Source of the DNA: Maniola hyperantus
Lineage: Eukaryota > Arthropoda > Insecta > Lepidoptera > Nymphalidae
Direction: 5' to 3'
Assembly: GCF_902806685.2 (NCBI RefSeq)
Contig: NC_048549.1
Coordinates: forward strand, 186,001-250,000
Length of the DNA stretch: 64,000 nt
In this document: in pieces, positions 1-12,900 of the stretch
How the letters are laid out: each line of letters opens with the position of its first letter
How positions within the stretch are numbered: the stretch's first letter is position 1
Program-made: the position numbers and the translations under genes
The notes under the pieces: model-generated
What the model saw: only the letters and a program-made list of their open reading frames with translations
The model's database searches: none
Told to the model about the DNA's origin: nothing

Positions 1-155
1 TCGAATGCCTTTTTAAATCATCTACAGCTATCTTTAGCTATCATAAAATCAGCCTAATTACTTTTGATACTGCGAGAAAAACTGATATGGGGTGATGGTT
101 TCCAAGGTCAGATTTAGAGCCAGCTTTACTTAAATTCCTTAAAGTTTAAACTGAC
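1..155. other. Intron 3' of E22, nothing recognisable
   Basis: AT-rich sequence beyond the E22 donor. It contains no further coding segment of the receptor, whose last EGF, membrane segment and tail must lie to the left. Confidence 0.6.
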
Positions 156-997
156 CTTTCACAGCCGATGGGTTGACTAGATCCTTCGATATAACGAATG
201 GCACTCCCCGTCCGAACTTGTCCTGTCTCACCAACTCGCCGGTGTCCCTCGTAACCCAGTACAGCGACGACTCAAATACATCTAAAGACAAGGGATGCTT
301 CAAGAAATCACCCTTTAATATGACTTTTCGGTTGGTTCCGTCGTGTTTGATCATTTCTATCGTATTGAGTTTGGTGTCCGCCCAATAAATCGTGTGATCC
401 ATCGCGTGATCGATCGCTAGACCGGTTGGATGTCTGACGTTCTCTGTAATGATCGGGCGTCTCTTCGAGCCATCCATCCAAGCCGTTTCAATTTTAGGAG
501 CCGATCCGGCATCTGTCCAGAACATTTTTCCTAGTTGAGGATCAAGGACTAAGGATGTTGGGCTTTCTATTCCAGCGGAAACTATAGCTCTTCGGTATCT
601 TCCGTCTGTTCTAGCGACCATAACACGTCCTCTAGGTTTGGAGCCAGTTCGATCTGTTTCGGTCCAGTACAAGTTTTCTCCGATGTAATCTACAGCTATC
701 GCGGTTGGTTTGGAGCTTCCTTTCATGTTGAGATCTTGAGCGTAACCACTCTTAACTTCTCCATCCTTAGCGTTGATCATGTAAGACCGTTTGATGGTCT
801 TATCGTAACTGTCTGCCCAGAACACCATTTCGTTTTTAGGGTCGTAATCGATGGCTTCTATCCTCTTCTCCGAGGTAATAACATCGAACTGTTCGTTCTT
901 GTCTTGGACAAACGCTCGTATTTCAGGACCGTTGGCATACATCAGCACCACCTCGCCTTCTACTACTTTACAAATGCCAGATAAGCTGTCCGCAAGT
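156..997 (-). CDS. LRP2: LRP2 exon 22, propeller 8 (last in window)
   Basis: An 842-bp exon, phase 2 in and phase 1 out. LADSLSGIC closes the EGF begun in E21. Propeller 8 follows, with RIEAIDYDPKNEMVFWADS, KPTAIAVDYIGENLYWTE, TSLVLDPQLGKMFWTD, HPTGLAIDHAMDHTIYWAD and HPLSLDVFESSLYWVT. This sector is the best evidence for LRP2 over LRP1. The exon ends at AAAG|GTCAGT; the in-frame TAA about 15 bases further is intronic and not the real stop. Confidence 0.93.
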
Positions 998-3900
998 CTG
1001 GAAAAAATAAAAACATTCTCTTACTTTCTGATGTTTTAAAAAGTATAAATTATCCTAATGCAATGGAATCGAAATAAGTCGTTTACGCCTAAACAAGTTT
1101 AGTACGGGATTTGTTATTATGACAACGACCATATTATTGTTATTAACTGGACTAACGCCATTTGTGCTCAAATGTGTATTTTAAGCAAAATAATTATGAT
1201 CGTGAATTCGATAAGGGCTATGGACTATGGATTTAATAAAACTGCCATACGCCTACTAAACCGCTTCAGTTCCTACTGACACATTGTGGCTATTTTGAAA
1301 TATTTATTATTTGTTGTTATAGCGGCAATAGAAACACATACCTACTCTGTAAAACTATCTATTACGGTTCGTGAGATCCAGCTCGCCGACAAACAGACGG
1401 ATGGAAGGATAGCGGAGGCTTGCACCCTTCGGGTAGGGAGCCAACATGATTTTGAAAGATTCCGACGTACTTGAACCCTTCCCGACAGCTGCAGCTGTAG
1501 CTGCCGTTGAGGTTGGTGCAGAGGTGCGCGCAGCGGTGCGTGCCGGCCGCGCACTCGTCCACGTCGGCGCAGCGCTTGTTGTCGGCGTGCGAGATGATCC
1601 AGCCCTGGAAGCACGTGCAGATGTAGCCGCCGCTGCCCGGCCCCGCGCCCGGCAGCGTCAGGTTGGTGCAGAAGTGCTCGCAGCCGCCTGGAAACAAACG
1701 ATACTTATTGAGGTGAAAACTTCTTTAAAACGTTCTTCGTAAAAACTTCAAGGTCGCGGCAGTAACATGCCAATTATTGGCTATGAAAAATTAATCTTAA
1801 CTACTGAGAAAATAAAGTTTGAATTTAGTTGTAGCAAAACCAAAAGAGTAAGTTCGAATAAGAACGTTCTAAAATAACTCCATTCAACTTGCCAATACAA
1901 ATTGAAAATTTGTGAAGCTCGAATGTCTGAGAATATAAACCGGTTGGACTCGCACACGAACTTATTATTTGTTGTTATAGCACACACTCTGTGAAAATTT
2001 GAACTCCTGTTACGAACCTTGAGATCAGACTGCTGACAGACGGACGGACAGCGGAGACGTAGTAATTTTTGGATCCCGTGGTACCCTTTCCTAATAAGGC
2101 CTTAGTAACTTTCTAGTGGTGGGTGCAAGAGTGAGAGAGAAGGAGCAAAATGAACTGACCCTTATCGACAGGGGAGCAGGTCTGCGTATGATGGCAACCC
2201 AGCTCATCAGATCCGTCTCCGCAGTCGTCAGCCAGGTCGCAGAGCTGCGTCCTCGACACGCAGTTGCGGTTGGCGCACTGGAACTGCGCGAGCGGGTCGC
2301 AGGGCTTGGCGCGCGCTGCGCACAGGGTCATGTTGTTCTCGTCGGAGCCATCGCCGCAGTTGTCCACACCATCGCACACTTGGTACCTGGAGAGTTATTA
2401 GTACAGGCAGTGTTACAGACAATAGCGATAGGATGTTCAGATGCTGTATGACACGGACATGATGATGAAATTTCACTCACTTTACACATCATTAAGTAAT
2501 GTCAGAAAAAAAAAATAATAATAGAAAATAATCATAGCTTTTAGTTATTCATTCATTTTTTCTGTGGTTAAAAAACCCCGATTATTTATCGACCGAGTTT
2601 AGATCTCTTTCATAATTTCAGAAAAGGCCGATTGCTTAAACCGCTTAAGCGAGCACTTCGCCATTAGAATATGAATTTTACTAACTATCTGATAAGTACG
2701 ATGTTTACCTTGGCACACATCGATGGTTGTCACAGTGGAACCGGCGCAGCGTGTCACAGTTGAAGTTGGTGCATATCGACGGAACCTCGTCAGAGCCGTC
2801 TCCACAGTCGTCTGTCCCATCGCACAGGTCTGATTGGGACACACACAGGTTGTTGCCGCACTGGAACCTGCTCTCGGGGCAGTATCTGCCGCCGGGGTAT
2901 CGAGGCGGACACCCGATCTCATCCGACAAGTCTCTGCAGTCCCTGTCGCCGTCACACCTGAAGTACGCCGCGATGCAGTGGCCAGATTTACATTGGAATG
3001 TTCCGTTCTTGCATTTGAACCCACCGCAATCCATTTCATCAGTGTTATCTCCGCAGTCGTCTTCGTGGTCGCATCGCCATCTGGACGAAATACATTTCCC
3101 ATTTCCACACTTGAATTCTGATTCGGAACAATCTCTGTACTTGTGCTGGCACACCGCTTCCACTTCATCGCTTCCATCGCCGCAATCGTCAGTGAAATCG
3201 CAGAGCCATTGCTTTGGTATGCAGCGTTTGTTCTGACAGGTGAAATCTGTTTGACTGTTACACGAGGGACAGTTCTCTGGTATCTCATCGGAGCCATCCC
3301 TGCAATCATCTTTGCCATCACAGAACAGCCATTTTGGAATGCATCTGTAGTTCGACTGGCCGGGGCACCGTCGCCATCCGTTGGTACAGTTCTTCTGCCT
3401 GCACATGTACGCCGGCTCGTCGGAATCGTCCCCGCAATCGTTGTCGAAGTCGCACATCCATAGTTTGGGAATGCAGCGTCCGTTCTTGCAAGCGAACTCC
3501 GTGTCAGGTTTGCACGGCCGATTGTGACACATGGCCGGGTCCTCGTCACTGTTGTCTTTGCAGTCGGTATCGCCGTCGCATTTCCAGCTGTCCAATATAC
3601 ACCGGCCGCTAGATTTACACTTGAACTCGAGGAGGGGACATTCGTGAGCACACTTTGCCTCGTCGCTTCCGTCGCCGCAGTCGTCCGTACCGTCGCAAAT
3701 AGTCGCGGCCGGTGTACAATTAGTGTTTTTGCATTGGAACGAGCCAGCTCTGCAGTGTCTGACCGGACATGTATCCGGTTCGTCGGAGCCATCCGTACAG
3801 TCTTTTTCTCCATCACATTTCCAGAACCACGGTATACACTTTTCATCGCGACCGTTGCACCTATGTTGGCCGTCGGTACAATTCGCTATACAAGTCTTGA

Positions 3901-6900
3901 AGTCTCGCGCTAAGTAGAACTGGTTGGGACAAGCACATTTGTACGTCGTAGCGCCCTCCTCGCCGTAGCCCTCGATATTTAAGTAACTGGATTCGTGAGG
4001 AGGAGCGATGAGACAGAGATGTGAACATCCACCGTTGTTGTTCCCGCACGGATTGTTGTATGGCAGTTGCCTTAAGGGGTGAACTATGTGAATGTCGTAT
4101 GGACGATGAGTGGCGTTTCTTAGGGTTGTTAAGTTTTCGCCGGAATGTTTATTCGCTTTGAGTATGGCTTTGAGGTTCCAATCGGTCCAATAGATATCAT
4201 CATCGAACAGGCTCAGAGCGAAAACGTGCGGTACTTTCTCTCCCGATAAAACGACGTGCCTGTGTTTGCCTTCTAAATCTGCCGATCCGATGTAATCCAA
4301 GTGAGCATCTGCCCAATAAATTCTGTCCGTGAAATAGTCAATAGTGAGAGCATTGGGCCAGGCGATATCGTCTTCCCAGTTCAAAACGGTGGTGAAGTTG
4401 GATCCATCCATACCCAGTTTACCGATGTAGGCCTGAAGGTGCCAGGAAGTGTAGTACAAGTATCCGGTCCCTGGATGCACAACGATAGCTCTCGGATCAG
4501 CGATTCCAGTTTTCAGTGTTTTTCGTCTCGTTCCGTCTAGCTCTGACACGTCCAAATTTTTCGAATGCCGGTCTAGCCAGTAAAGCTTTCTTCCTATCCA
4601 ATCGATCGCAATACCTTCCAGGCCGTGAGAATCGTGTCGGATTACTACTTCCTTCGTTGGATTCGGATCAGTGTAATCCGACCGATAAATAATTTTAGCG
4701 GATACATCAGCGAAGTACATTTTGTTTTCCTTAAAGTCGAAATCTATAGCAACAACATTCATTAGGTCTTGATGTACCAAATTATACAAAGAGGCATCAG
4801 TGGACATGTTCCTCACGTAGTATTTGTTCGTGAATATGATCCAAGCGGTGATGTTGTCTTTTCTCTTACACGTGTGTTCATCCGCTTCTCTTTCGTAATA
4901 CTGGTCGGAACATTTGCAGTAGTAGGATCCCGGGGTGTTGGAACAATACTGGGAGCAGACGCCTGGGGTCTCGGTACATTCGTCTATGTCAGCACAGGCT
5001 TTACCGTCGCTTAGGAGTTTGTAGCCTTGATTACAATCGCAGTAGTACCCGGTCAACGTGTCTATACATTTATGTCCGCACTGGTTGATTTCTAACTTGG
5101 CACACTCATCGACATTACAATGCGCAGGTTCGTCCGAGTCATCTGTACAATCGGAGACCTTGTTACAAACGAGTCTATTGTCGATGCACTGATCGTTGTT
5201 ACACTTGAACTGTCCAGCGGGGCAAGTCTTGTTCTCCTTCGTGCATCCCACTTCATCAGAATGATCTCCACAATCATCTTCACCATCACATCTAAAGTGG
5301 TCTCGGATACACTTGAAGTTTTGACACCGGAATTCGTGCGTGGAACATTTCTTATACTGCGTATTACATTGCTTTCCTTCATCAGAACCGTCTCCACAGT
5401 CATTATCATGGTCACAAACCCAGCCTTCGTTGATACATCTTCCATTGGTGCACTGAAATTGATCCTCGGAGCAAGGCGTCGGTGTGGAACAATGATGTAA
5501 AGTAGTATTTTCATCTGCGCCATCTATACAGTCAGGGTCTCCATCGCACAACCATTTCTTAGGAATACACTGAGCTCTATTCCAGAATTTGTTTTCTTCA
5601 CACGTGTATTCTGTTTCGGCGTCACATTTACGTTCGTTGCACTGATGTCTGTCATCTTCGTCGCTGTTGTCTAAGCAGTCGTTGTCGCCATCACAGATGT
5701 ATATTCTGGGTATACAGTTCCCGTTATCGCAGGTGAATAAATCTCCGAAGCAAGTCCTGCCCTCGGAGCGGCAGTATTCTGGCGGCTCGTCGGCGCCGTC
5801 ACCACAATCGTCGTCTCCATCGCAGTACCAGGTCGCTGGAATACACCTGTGGTTGGGGCAACGGAAGCTGTTTTGTGGACAAGTCCTTTGGGCGCAATGT
5901 AGTGGATCCTCGTCAGAGTTATCGCCGCAGTCATTATCACCATCGCACAACCAGTAAGGTTCGACACAGATATTCGTTTTCTCGCATTTAAGGTGATTCG
6001 TTGGACACGTCGTATTTCGTGGACACCTTTCATGAGTCTCATCGGACGTGATGTTATCTTTGCAGTCGTTGATTCCATTGCACACTTGTGTTTTAGGAAT
6101 ACAGCGCGAGTTCTGGCAGGTGAACTCTCCTTCCGCACACGGTGGGTACACGCAACCTTCCTCATCTGAACCATCTTTACAGTCGTTTTCGTGGTCACAT
6201 TTCCACGATTTGAATATACAGCGTCCGTTGTTGCAGCGGAACTCGTTGGGGGAGCAGGAGTGGTAGGAGCAGTAGTTTTTGTCCTCATCGGAGTTGTCTC
6301 CACAGTCGTCGTCTCCGTCGCAGGACCACATTCTGCTGATACACTTTGCATTAGCGCAGAAGAATTTGCTGGAGTCGCAGGTGATGTTTTTGGCGACACA
6401 CATTCTTCCTTCATTGACCAGTTTTGTGTTGTCATCACATTTACATTCAACCGTATTGTTGGGAGCAGGATGGCAACTCTGAGCGCAGCCTCCGTTGTTA
6501 ATCTTGCACAGGTTGGTCTGGCACGCTTGTCTACTTGTGCTGTATATATGAATATCTCGAGGGGAGTCCTCTAGTCGTTTCACCATCTCAATCATGTTCG
6601 CACCAGTATGTTTCTCCGCTCGGTACACGCCTCGCAACTGAAGATCAGTCCAGTAAATGTAGTTTCTGAATACTGTGATTGCAAATGGATAGATCGTTGC
6701 CGAGATCAAAACTTCCCGGTCGCTTCCATCCAGTTTGGAGCGTTCGATCTTTTCTCGCACGGCATCAGTCCAGTAGAGCATATTCTCTTCAAAATCTATC
6801 GTGAGTCCGCTCGGTTGCGATAAGTCCTTATCTATGATGGCTTTCTTGAGAGATCCTGCCATGGTCGTCCTGTAGATTTTTCCAGATGTTCCGAATCGAC

Positions 6901-9900
6901 CCCAATCAGTATAGTACAAAGTTCCATTGCACGGATCCACGACTATGGCTCTCGGACGTTCCACTCTCGCGATCATCACTATTTCAGTGCCATCCAAATT
7001 CATCGCGTAAATGGAATTGTTAGAGCTGTCAGTCCAGTAAACTTTCTTCTGCGTCCAATCGTACGAAATACCTTCAGGGTTAATATTCTTGCTGATAATA
7101 TTCTGTATGCCCGACGCGTCCGGGTTGTTAGCCGACATCCAAGCGATTCTCGCGTAAGGTCTGATTTGCGTGAAGAACAACTTGTTATCAGCATAGTCGA
7201 ATTCGACTCCAACGACATTGGTGAGGTTACCGACAGGCTTGAACGGTACATCGGTGGATTTGGGGTCCAAGTTAACAGCACGGATTTCAGTTCTCGTCGT
7301 GAACACTAGGTATTCATCAACAACATCGCACTTTTTAGGGTTGCTTGCAGATATCTGTCCAGTGGCGCAGTCGCATCGGTGGGTGTAACCTTTGTTAGCT
7401 TCGGGAGGATAGCTGAAGCAGAGTTGATCGCATCCTCCGTTGCCAAGTTTTCTGCAAGGGTTGTTCTCATCGGTGGGTTGGTTGTTGATGTCGAATATGA
7501 CGATGTCCCTCAACTTAGGCAAGTTGGTGCGTATCTTTTCCGGCATGGACATGTTACCCGGCAATTTGGAGGCTTTGTAAATGGTCTGGAGGTTTCTGTC
7601 GACCCAGTACACGCTGCCAGTGTATATGGCGATGCCCATGGGGTTGGGAAGGTTGGATCTGATGAGTTGTCTGTTGCCACCGTTGTAGGAGATCTTTTGT
7701 ATCTGGTCAAGTTTGGAATCTACCCAGTATACATCGTGAGTTAACATGTCAATAGTCAAATCCCTGGGGTTGGATATGCCGGAACTGACGACCGTCTGCC
7801 AGTTGCTTCCGTCGAGGTATGCCTTTCCGATACGTGGATATTGACCATAATCAATCCAATACAACAGTCTCTTTAGAGGATTGACGGCCAACTCCCGTGG
7901 GGCATCCATAGTGGTTTTATAAATAACTTTTCTATTCGAACCATCGAGCCAAGACATTTCTACATAATTTTCATGTGGGAAGACATTAGTAAAGTACAAG
8001 TTTCCAGCGACCCAATCGACTGCTAAGCCTCGTATTCCATTGCTGCCGATACCATCTTTGACTACATGTTGTAGATCTGAGCCATTAGGTCTAACTCGGA
8101 ATATACCGTTCCATTGTCCTCGGTTGAACTCCACCCAGTAGATGTAGCTTTCGGCAAAGTGAATATCGACATGGAGTATATGGTGGCCTACACCAGTAAC
8201 TGGCACCATGGCTTCGGCGCTATTCTCCAGGCTGTATCCTCGAATGAGATCAAGTTGGGACACTACAGCGAAAGTCTTGTACGGGACACAGTTGACCTCG
8301 TTCTCCTTTCTATACCCGATGGAGCAGGCACAAATCCTCGAGCCTCCTTCCCCGGGAATGCATATCTGTTCGCAGCCACCATTGTTCAGGGAACAGGGAT
8401 GATGCATCATCTTCCTCTTCTGGAATATTGTCAAAGATTTCAAATCACTCTCATTGTCCAATATCACTTTGATGTTATCACCATTGGGAAGGTCAGCTTT
8501 GATGATTTTTTCGTGTCGCGTGTCCAGAACGTATAACCTGGAGTCGAGGACAGCTATGACTTTTGGGTAAGAGATGGCGTTGGCTTCGGTCAGTATAGTT
8601 TTCCGGTCGTTTCCCTCGGTGTTCATACTATTGATGCTGGCGGGGTACTGCGTGCTGAAGTAGACGATCTTCCGGTCGATGTCGATCGCGACAGCTTCAG
8701 GTCGCTCGATGTTGTCGACGAGGATAACCGGGTTGCTTCCGTCCATGTTGACTTTGCCAATCTTTGCGGGCACTCCGTAACCTCCCTCGTCTGACCAGTA
8801 GATTTTTCTGAAGCAGAAAAATTCGGTTAAAATTTTAGATCCTAAAAACTCACACTAATAAATTGATTAGTCCATCTGTTAAAACAACAGTGTGGATGTT
8901 TGTTTTCGCGATTCGCATGCGAGTGAAGAGCGGGCGTTTAATATTTAACCCAGAACTTGAATTTGAATACTCTCAAAGTCCATCTTTCGTGCCTAAAAGT
9001 TTTCCTAGACACACAAAATAACTGAATTTGAAAAATAATACGCAAAATCAGATCATCCAGTTTAAAAAGGTTGAAGTCTCAATAGATCAACGGTAAAAGG
9101 TATGGGCTGGTTAATAATTACAGATAAAGCTTACCCTTCCGTAGGGTCCAAACATATTCCCTTAGGTTTGGCGATAGAGGTCCTGCTGCCATCGTTTGCG
9201 AAGACAATCGTCCTATACTTCACCTTCCCGTCCACTCGGACCAGCTCAATGTTACTCGCCACTTTATTGGCCATGAACAAGTTTCTTCCGAGCCAGTCAA
9301 AAGCTATTGAAGACGGGAAGCCGACGATACCAGTGTCTTGACCGAAGAATTCAGCCTTATTGCCACCGCCATAAGGCATAGTATAGATTGTACAGTTTTC
9401 GTCGTCCTCGCTGTCGCCAGAGGTAGATTGGAGCCAGTACAGCATGTGACCTTGACGGTCGTAGTCCAGTTGTACACCACCTGCAATACAAATGAACCAT
9501 GTTAATAGTGTCCGACAGCGTATCTTCAGGATTTACCATCACCACGATTTTCGGAGATTGACTTTATCAAAATTCATACCTTGTATACCAACAACGGGAG
9601 GTAGCTGTCCAGCCCTTCCAGAACCATCCGTTGACAGATCAATGATTTGAGATCCCTTCAGCACCATCAAATATGCGCTCTCCTCTGAAATTAATAAAAA
9701 CAAAATATTAATATTGAATTAAGCCTGATAATATTATTGTCTCCCAAGATAATTATGTTTTCCAGCATGTTGTACATTTTAATGTTTCTCAAGAAATTCA
9801 ATATGTTGGCTCCTGGTATTAAAATTTTAAATGATGAGTCACTTCGTCTCCTAGGGGCTCCCGTACTAGATGCATCAGTTCCTCAATTTGTTGAAAATAC

Positions 9901-12900
9901 TATTTCAAAATTTAGTAGTAACTCCCACCGTCTGTTTGAAATTAATCCACATATGGCTCTCACAATATTGCGGTTTTGTTTATTTGTTCCAAAATTTACT
10001 TACTATCTAAGATGTTCTCCACTTTGGAAATTTAATACTTTATTGGACAATTTAGATGCTTTTGTTAAAAATATTCTCACTAGTATTCTAAATTGTCCAA
10101 TAAGTAATCAAGCAAGGTCCCAGGCTTCTCTTCCAATCAGGTATGAAGGTCTGGGAATTCGCAAAATTTCTAGTGTTTCGCTGCCAGCATTTCTTTCCTC
10201 TGTTTACAGTACACACACTCTCTATGGCAAGATTATATCCAATTCTTTGGGTTCCATAGAGGTGTCTGGCTTAACAGAGGCAAGAAATGAATGGTCCATG
10301 CATAGTCCCAGCCAAGTGCCGGTTTCTCTTTCTTCCCAGAGACAGTGGGACGACATTATTTGCAAAACGACATTTGACACTTTACTAGCAAACGCAAATT
10401 CTAAAAAAGACCGTGCTCGTCTTCTCGCTGTCTCTGCAAAAGAGTCCGGCTACTGGCTACATGCTCTTCCCTCTGCCAACCTGGGCACTCTGTTAGACCA
10501 TACGACACTTTCTGTTTTGATTGGTCTTAGGCTTGGCGCCACAATAAACCAGCCTCACCGTTGCCACTGCGGTGACTGCGTTGACGCCTTCGGCCACCAT
10601 GGGCTCTCCTGTTCGAGAAGCGCTGGTCGCTTCTCCCGCCATAGTACCCTTAACGACATCATCCGGAGGTCCCTTGCCACCGCCCATGTGCCAGCTGTAC
10701 TAGAACCTATTGGTTTGGCACGTGGCGATGGCAAGAGACCTGATGGTATGACGCTCGTACCGTGGAAGATGGGCAGGTCGCTTGTTTGGGATGCAACTTG
10801 TGTAGACACTTTAGCTGCATCCCACATTCAGGCGACCTCCTCTATGGCGGGTGCAGCGGCCATCAGCGCCGAACAGGCCAAAAGGCGCAAATATGAAAAC
10901 CTCGATGGGAGCTTCGTATTCGTGCCTTTTGGTGTGGAGACCTTGGGGCCGTGGGGCCCGGGGGCTCGAGCTCTTTTTGAAGAAATTGCGAAAAGAGTTA
11001 TCGAGTCAACCGGGGACCCGAGAGCTGGCAGCTACCTTGGCCAAAGAATTAGTTTGGCCATCCAAAGGGGTAATGCTGCCAGCATCTTGGGTACAATGCC
11101 TCGCTGCGGTGGTCTCGATGAGGTTTTAGATTTAATTTAATTTATTTTAGTTTTAATTTAATATTGTTTTCTTTTTTTTTAGATTTAAGTTTATTAATAG
11201 TTTATTTGTTTCCATCTTCAAGAAAATATTATTGTACTATTACAAGATTTTATCAAGGTCACCAGGGGACAAAGAAATTTGTTCTGTTACATAACGATAT
11301 TGGAAGTTAATGAACCGTATAATTTGATTATAATTTGGGTTGGTTTATAATGCGACGATGACGTTTGAGGGCAAAACTATAGTGTCAAACTATCTGCGCC
11401 CTGGGCCCATCCGATGGCCTTTCTCCCCAAACCCCTGGGGTCTATAGCCCTCTTGCCTTCGTACAGTTGTGTATTTAGGAGATAACTTACCTTCGATACA
11501 TTTTCCATCAGGCAACAGCTTGAATCCAGGCTTGCACATGCAACTGTAGCCACTCGTGTTGTTCGGGCTCAGCAAGCACAGATGCTGGCAAGTGTCCTTC
11601 TTACACGGTGACGGGTACTGCGGTTGCAGCGACGGGTGATGCACGTGAATAGATAGCGGCTGAGATATCAAATGGGACACGACAGTTTGATTGGTCCCTC
11701 TGAACTTGTGAGCGGACAGAACCCTGTTAAGCTGACGATCAGTCCAGTACAAGGTATCCTCGAATAGTGTCAAAGAGTGAGGATGTAGCAAGTAATGGCT
11801 TCCCGACAGTACTTGTTGTCGTCCCGTGCCGTTGTAGTAGCAGAAATCTATGAAATCTAATTTGGAATCGGCGAAGTAAACTCTTTGTGTCGCTGTATCT
11901 AAAGTCAATCCATTGGGCCAGTAAATTTTTGTGGTAATAATAGCTTCTCGATGTGATCCGTCCATTCCGACTCTTTCAATGCGAGGATTTTCTCCCCAAT
12001 CTGTCCAAAACAGCCATTTTGCGTTTGGTGCCGGATCTAAGCACATTCCTCTAGGCTGGGTTATATTTCCACTTAGTAGAGCAGTTCTGGCGCTTCCATC
12101 CTCTTTCGCGACTTCAATGGTATTGAGTTTGCTGTCCAACCAGTAAATGTTTCCACCGACCCAGTCATACGCTAAGCCTTCAACTAAATCTAACCCAGTG
12201 GAAATGATCACTTGAGGTTCGCTGCCCCGATCTAATCGAGAGATTTTCTTAAGTTTCATATCTGACCAGAATATAGTTCCAGTGTGCATGTTAGATGCGG
12301 TCGCGACGACATTCTCAACGTTAATCGGGACTCGTTCAAGACCTTGTTCATTAAGATCTGCCACTAAAATTGAGTGTCTGTTGGAGATTATTAAGAAAGC
12401 GCTGGAATGGTTGTTCGCTTTGCAAGAATGCTTGTCAACGTTTAGTTGGTAGCCTTCCACACAGCTGCAGAAGTAGGATCGCTTGGTGTTCGTGCAGATC
12501 TGAGAGCATAGCCCTGGAGGATCGCACTCGTTGATGTCCTTGCAAGTGTAACCATCGGACTCCAACTCCTCTCCGCTGGGGCACAGGCAGAGTGGTCCGT
12601 CGGGCGTCTGCTTACAGTCGTTCGAGCAGAGGCTGGAGCTGAGTTGACAGTTCGTGAAGTCACAAGCTAGACCTAGAACAAAATCACGTTTTAATATTCT
12701 ACATAGTGTTCAGTTGTTTCTTTATATTATTTATTTATTTATTTTAGTTTAAATTCGGACAATTCCCGAATTTTTCCCAAGATATTCTTATGATGTTCAA
12801 ATTAATATACCTTCACTACTTATAGATATTGTTATAAATTGTAAAACTAATTTTGCAGAAAATTCAAGAGTCAAAACTTAAATACTGGAACGTTTGATGA

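Noticed and set aside
139..156. TAA after GQFKL as the end of the receptor
   Set aside because: The codons after AAAG are intronic: AAAG|GTCAGT is a donor in phase 1, and the protein would otherwise end in mid-propeller with no membrane anchor.
2599..3846. Minus-strand 415-codon frame rich in Thr and Arg
   Set aside because: Overlaps E19 in another frame. The LDLa-rich frame is the real one, with correct phase to its neighbours.
156..8807. Assignment to LRP1
   Set aside because: Domain order is shared, but cluster I has at least six LDLa, and propeller 8 and cluster IV motifs resemble LRP2 as I remember both families.
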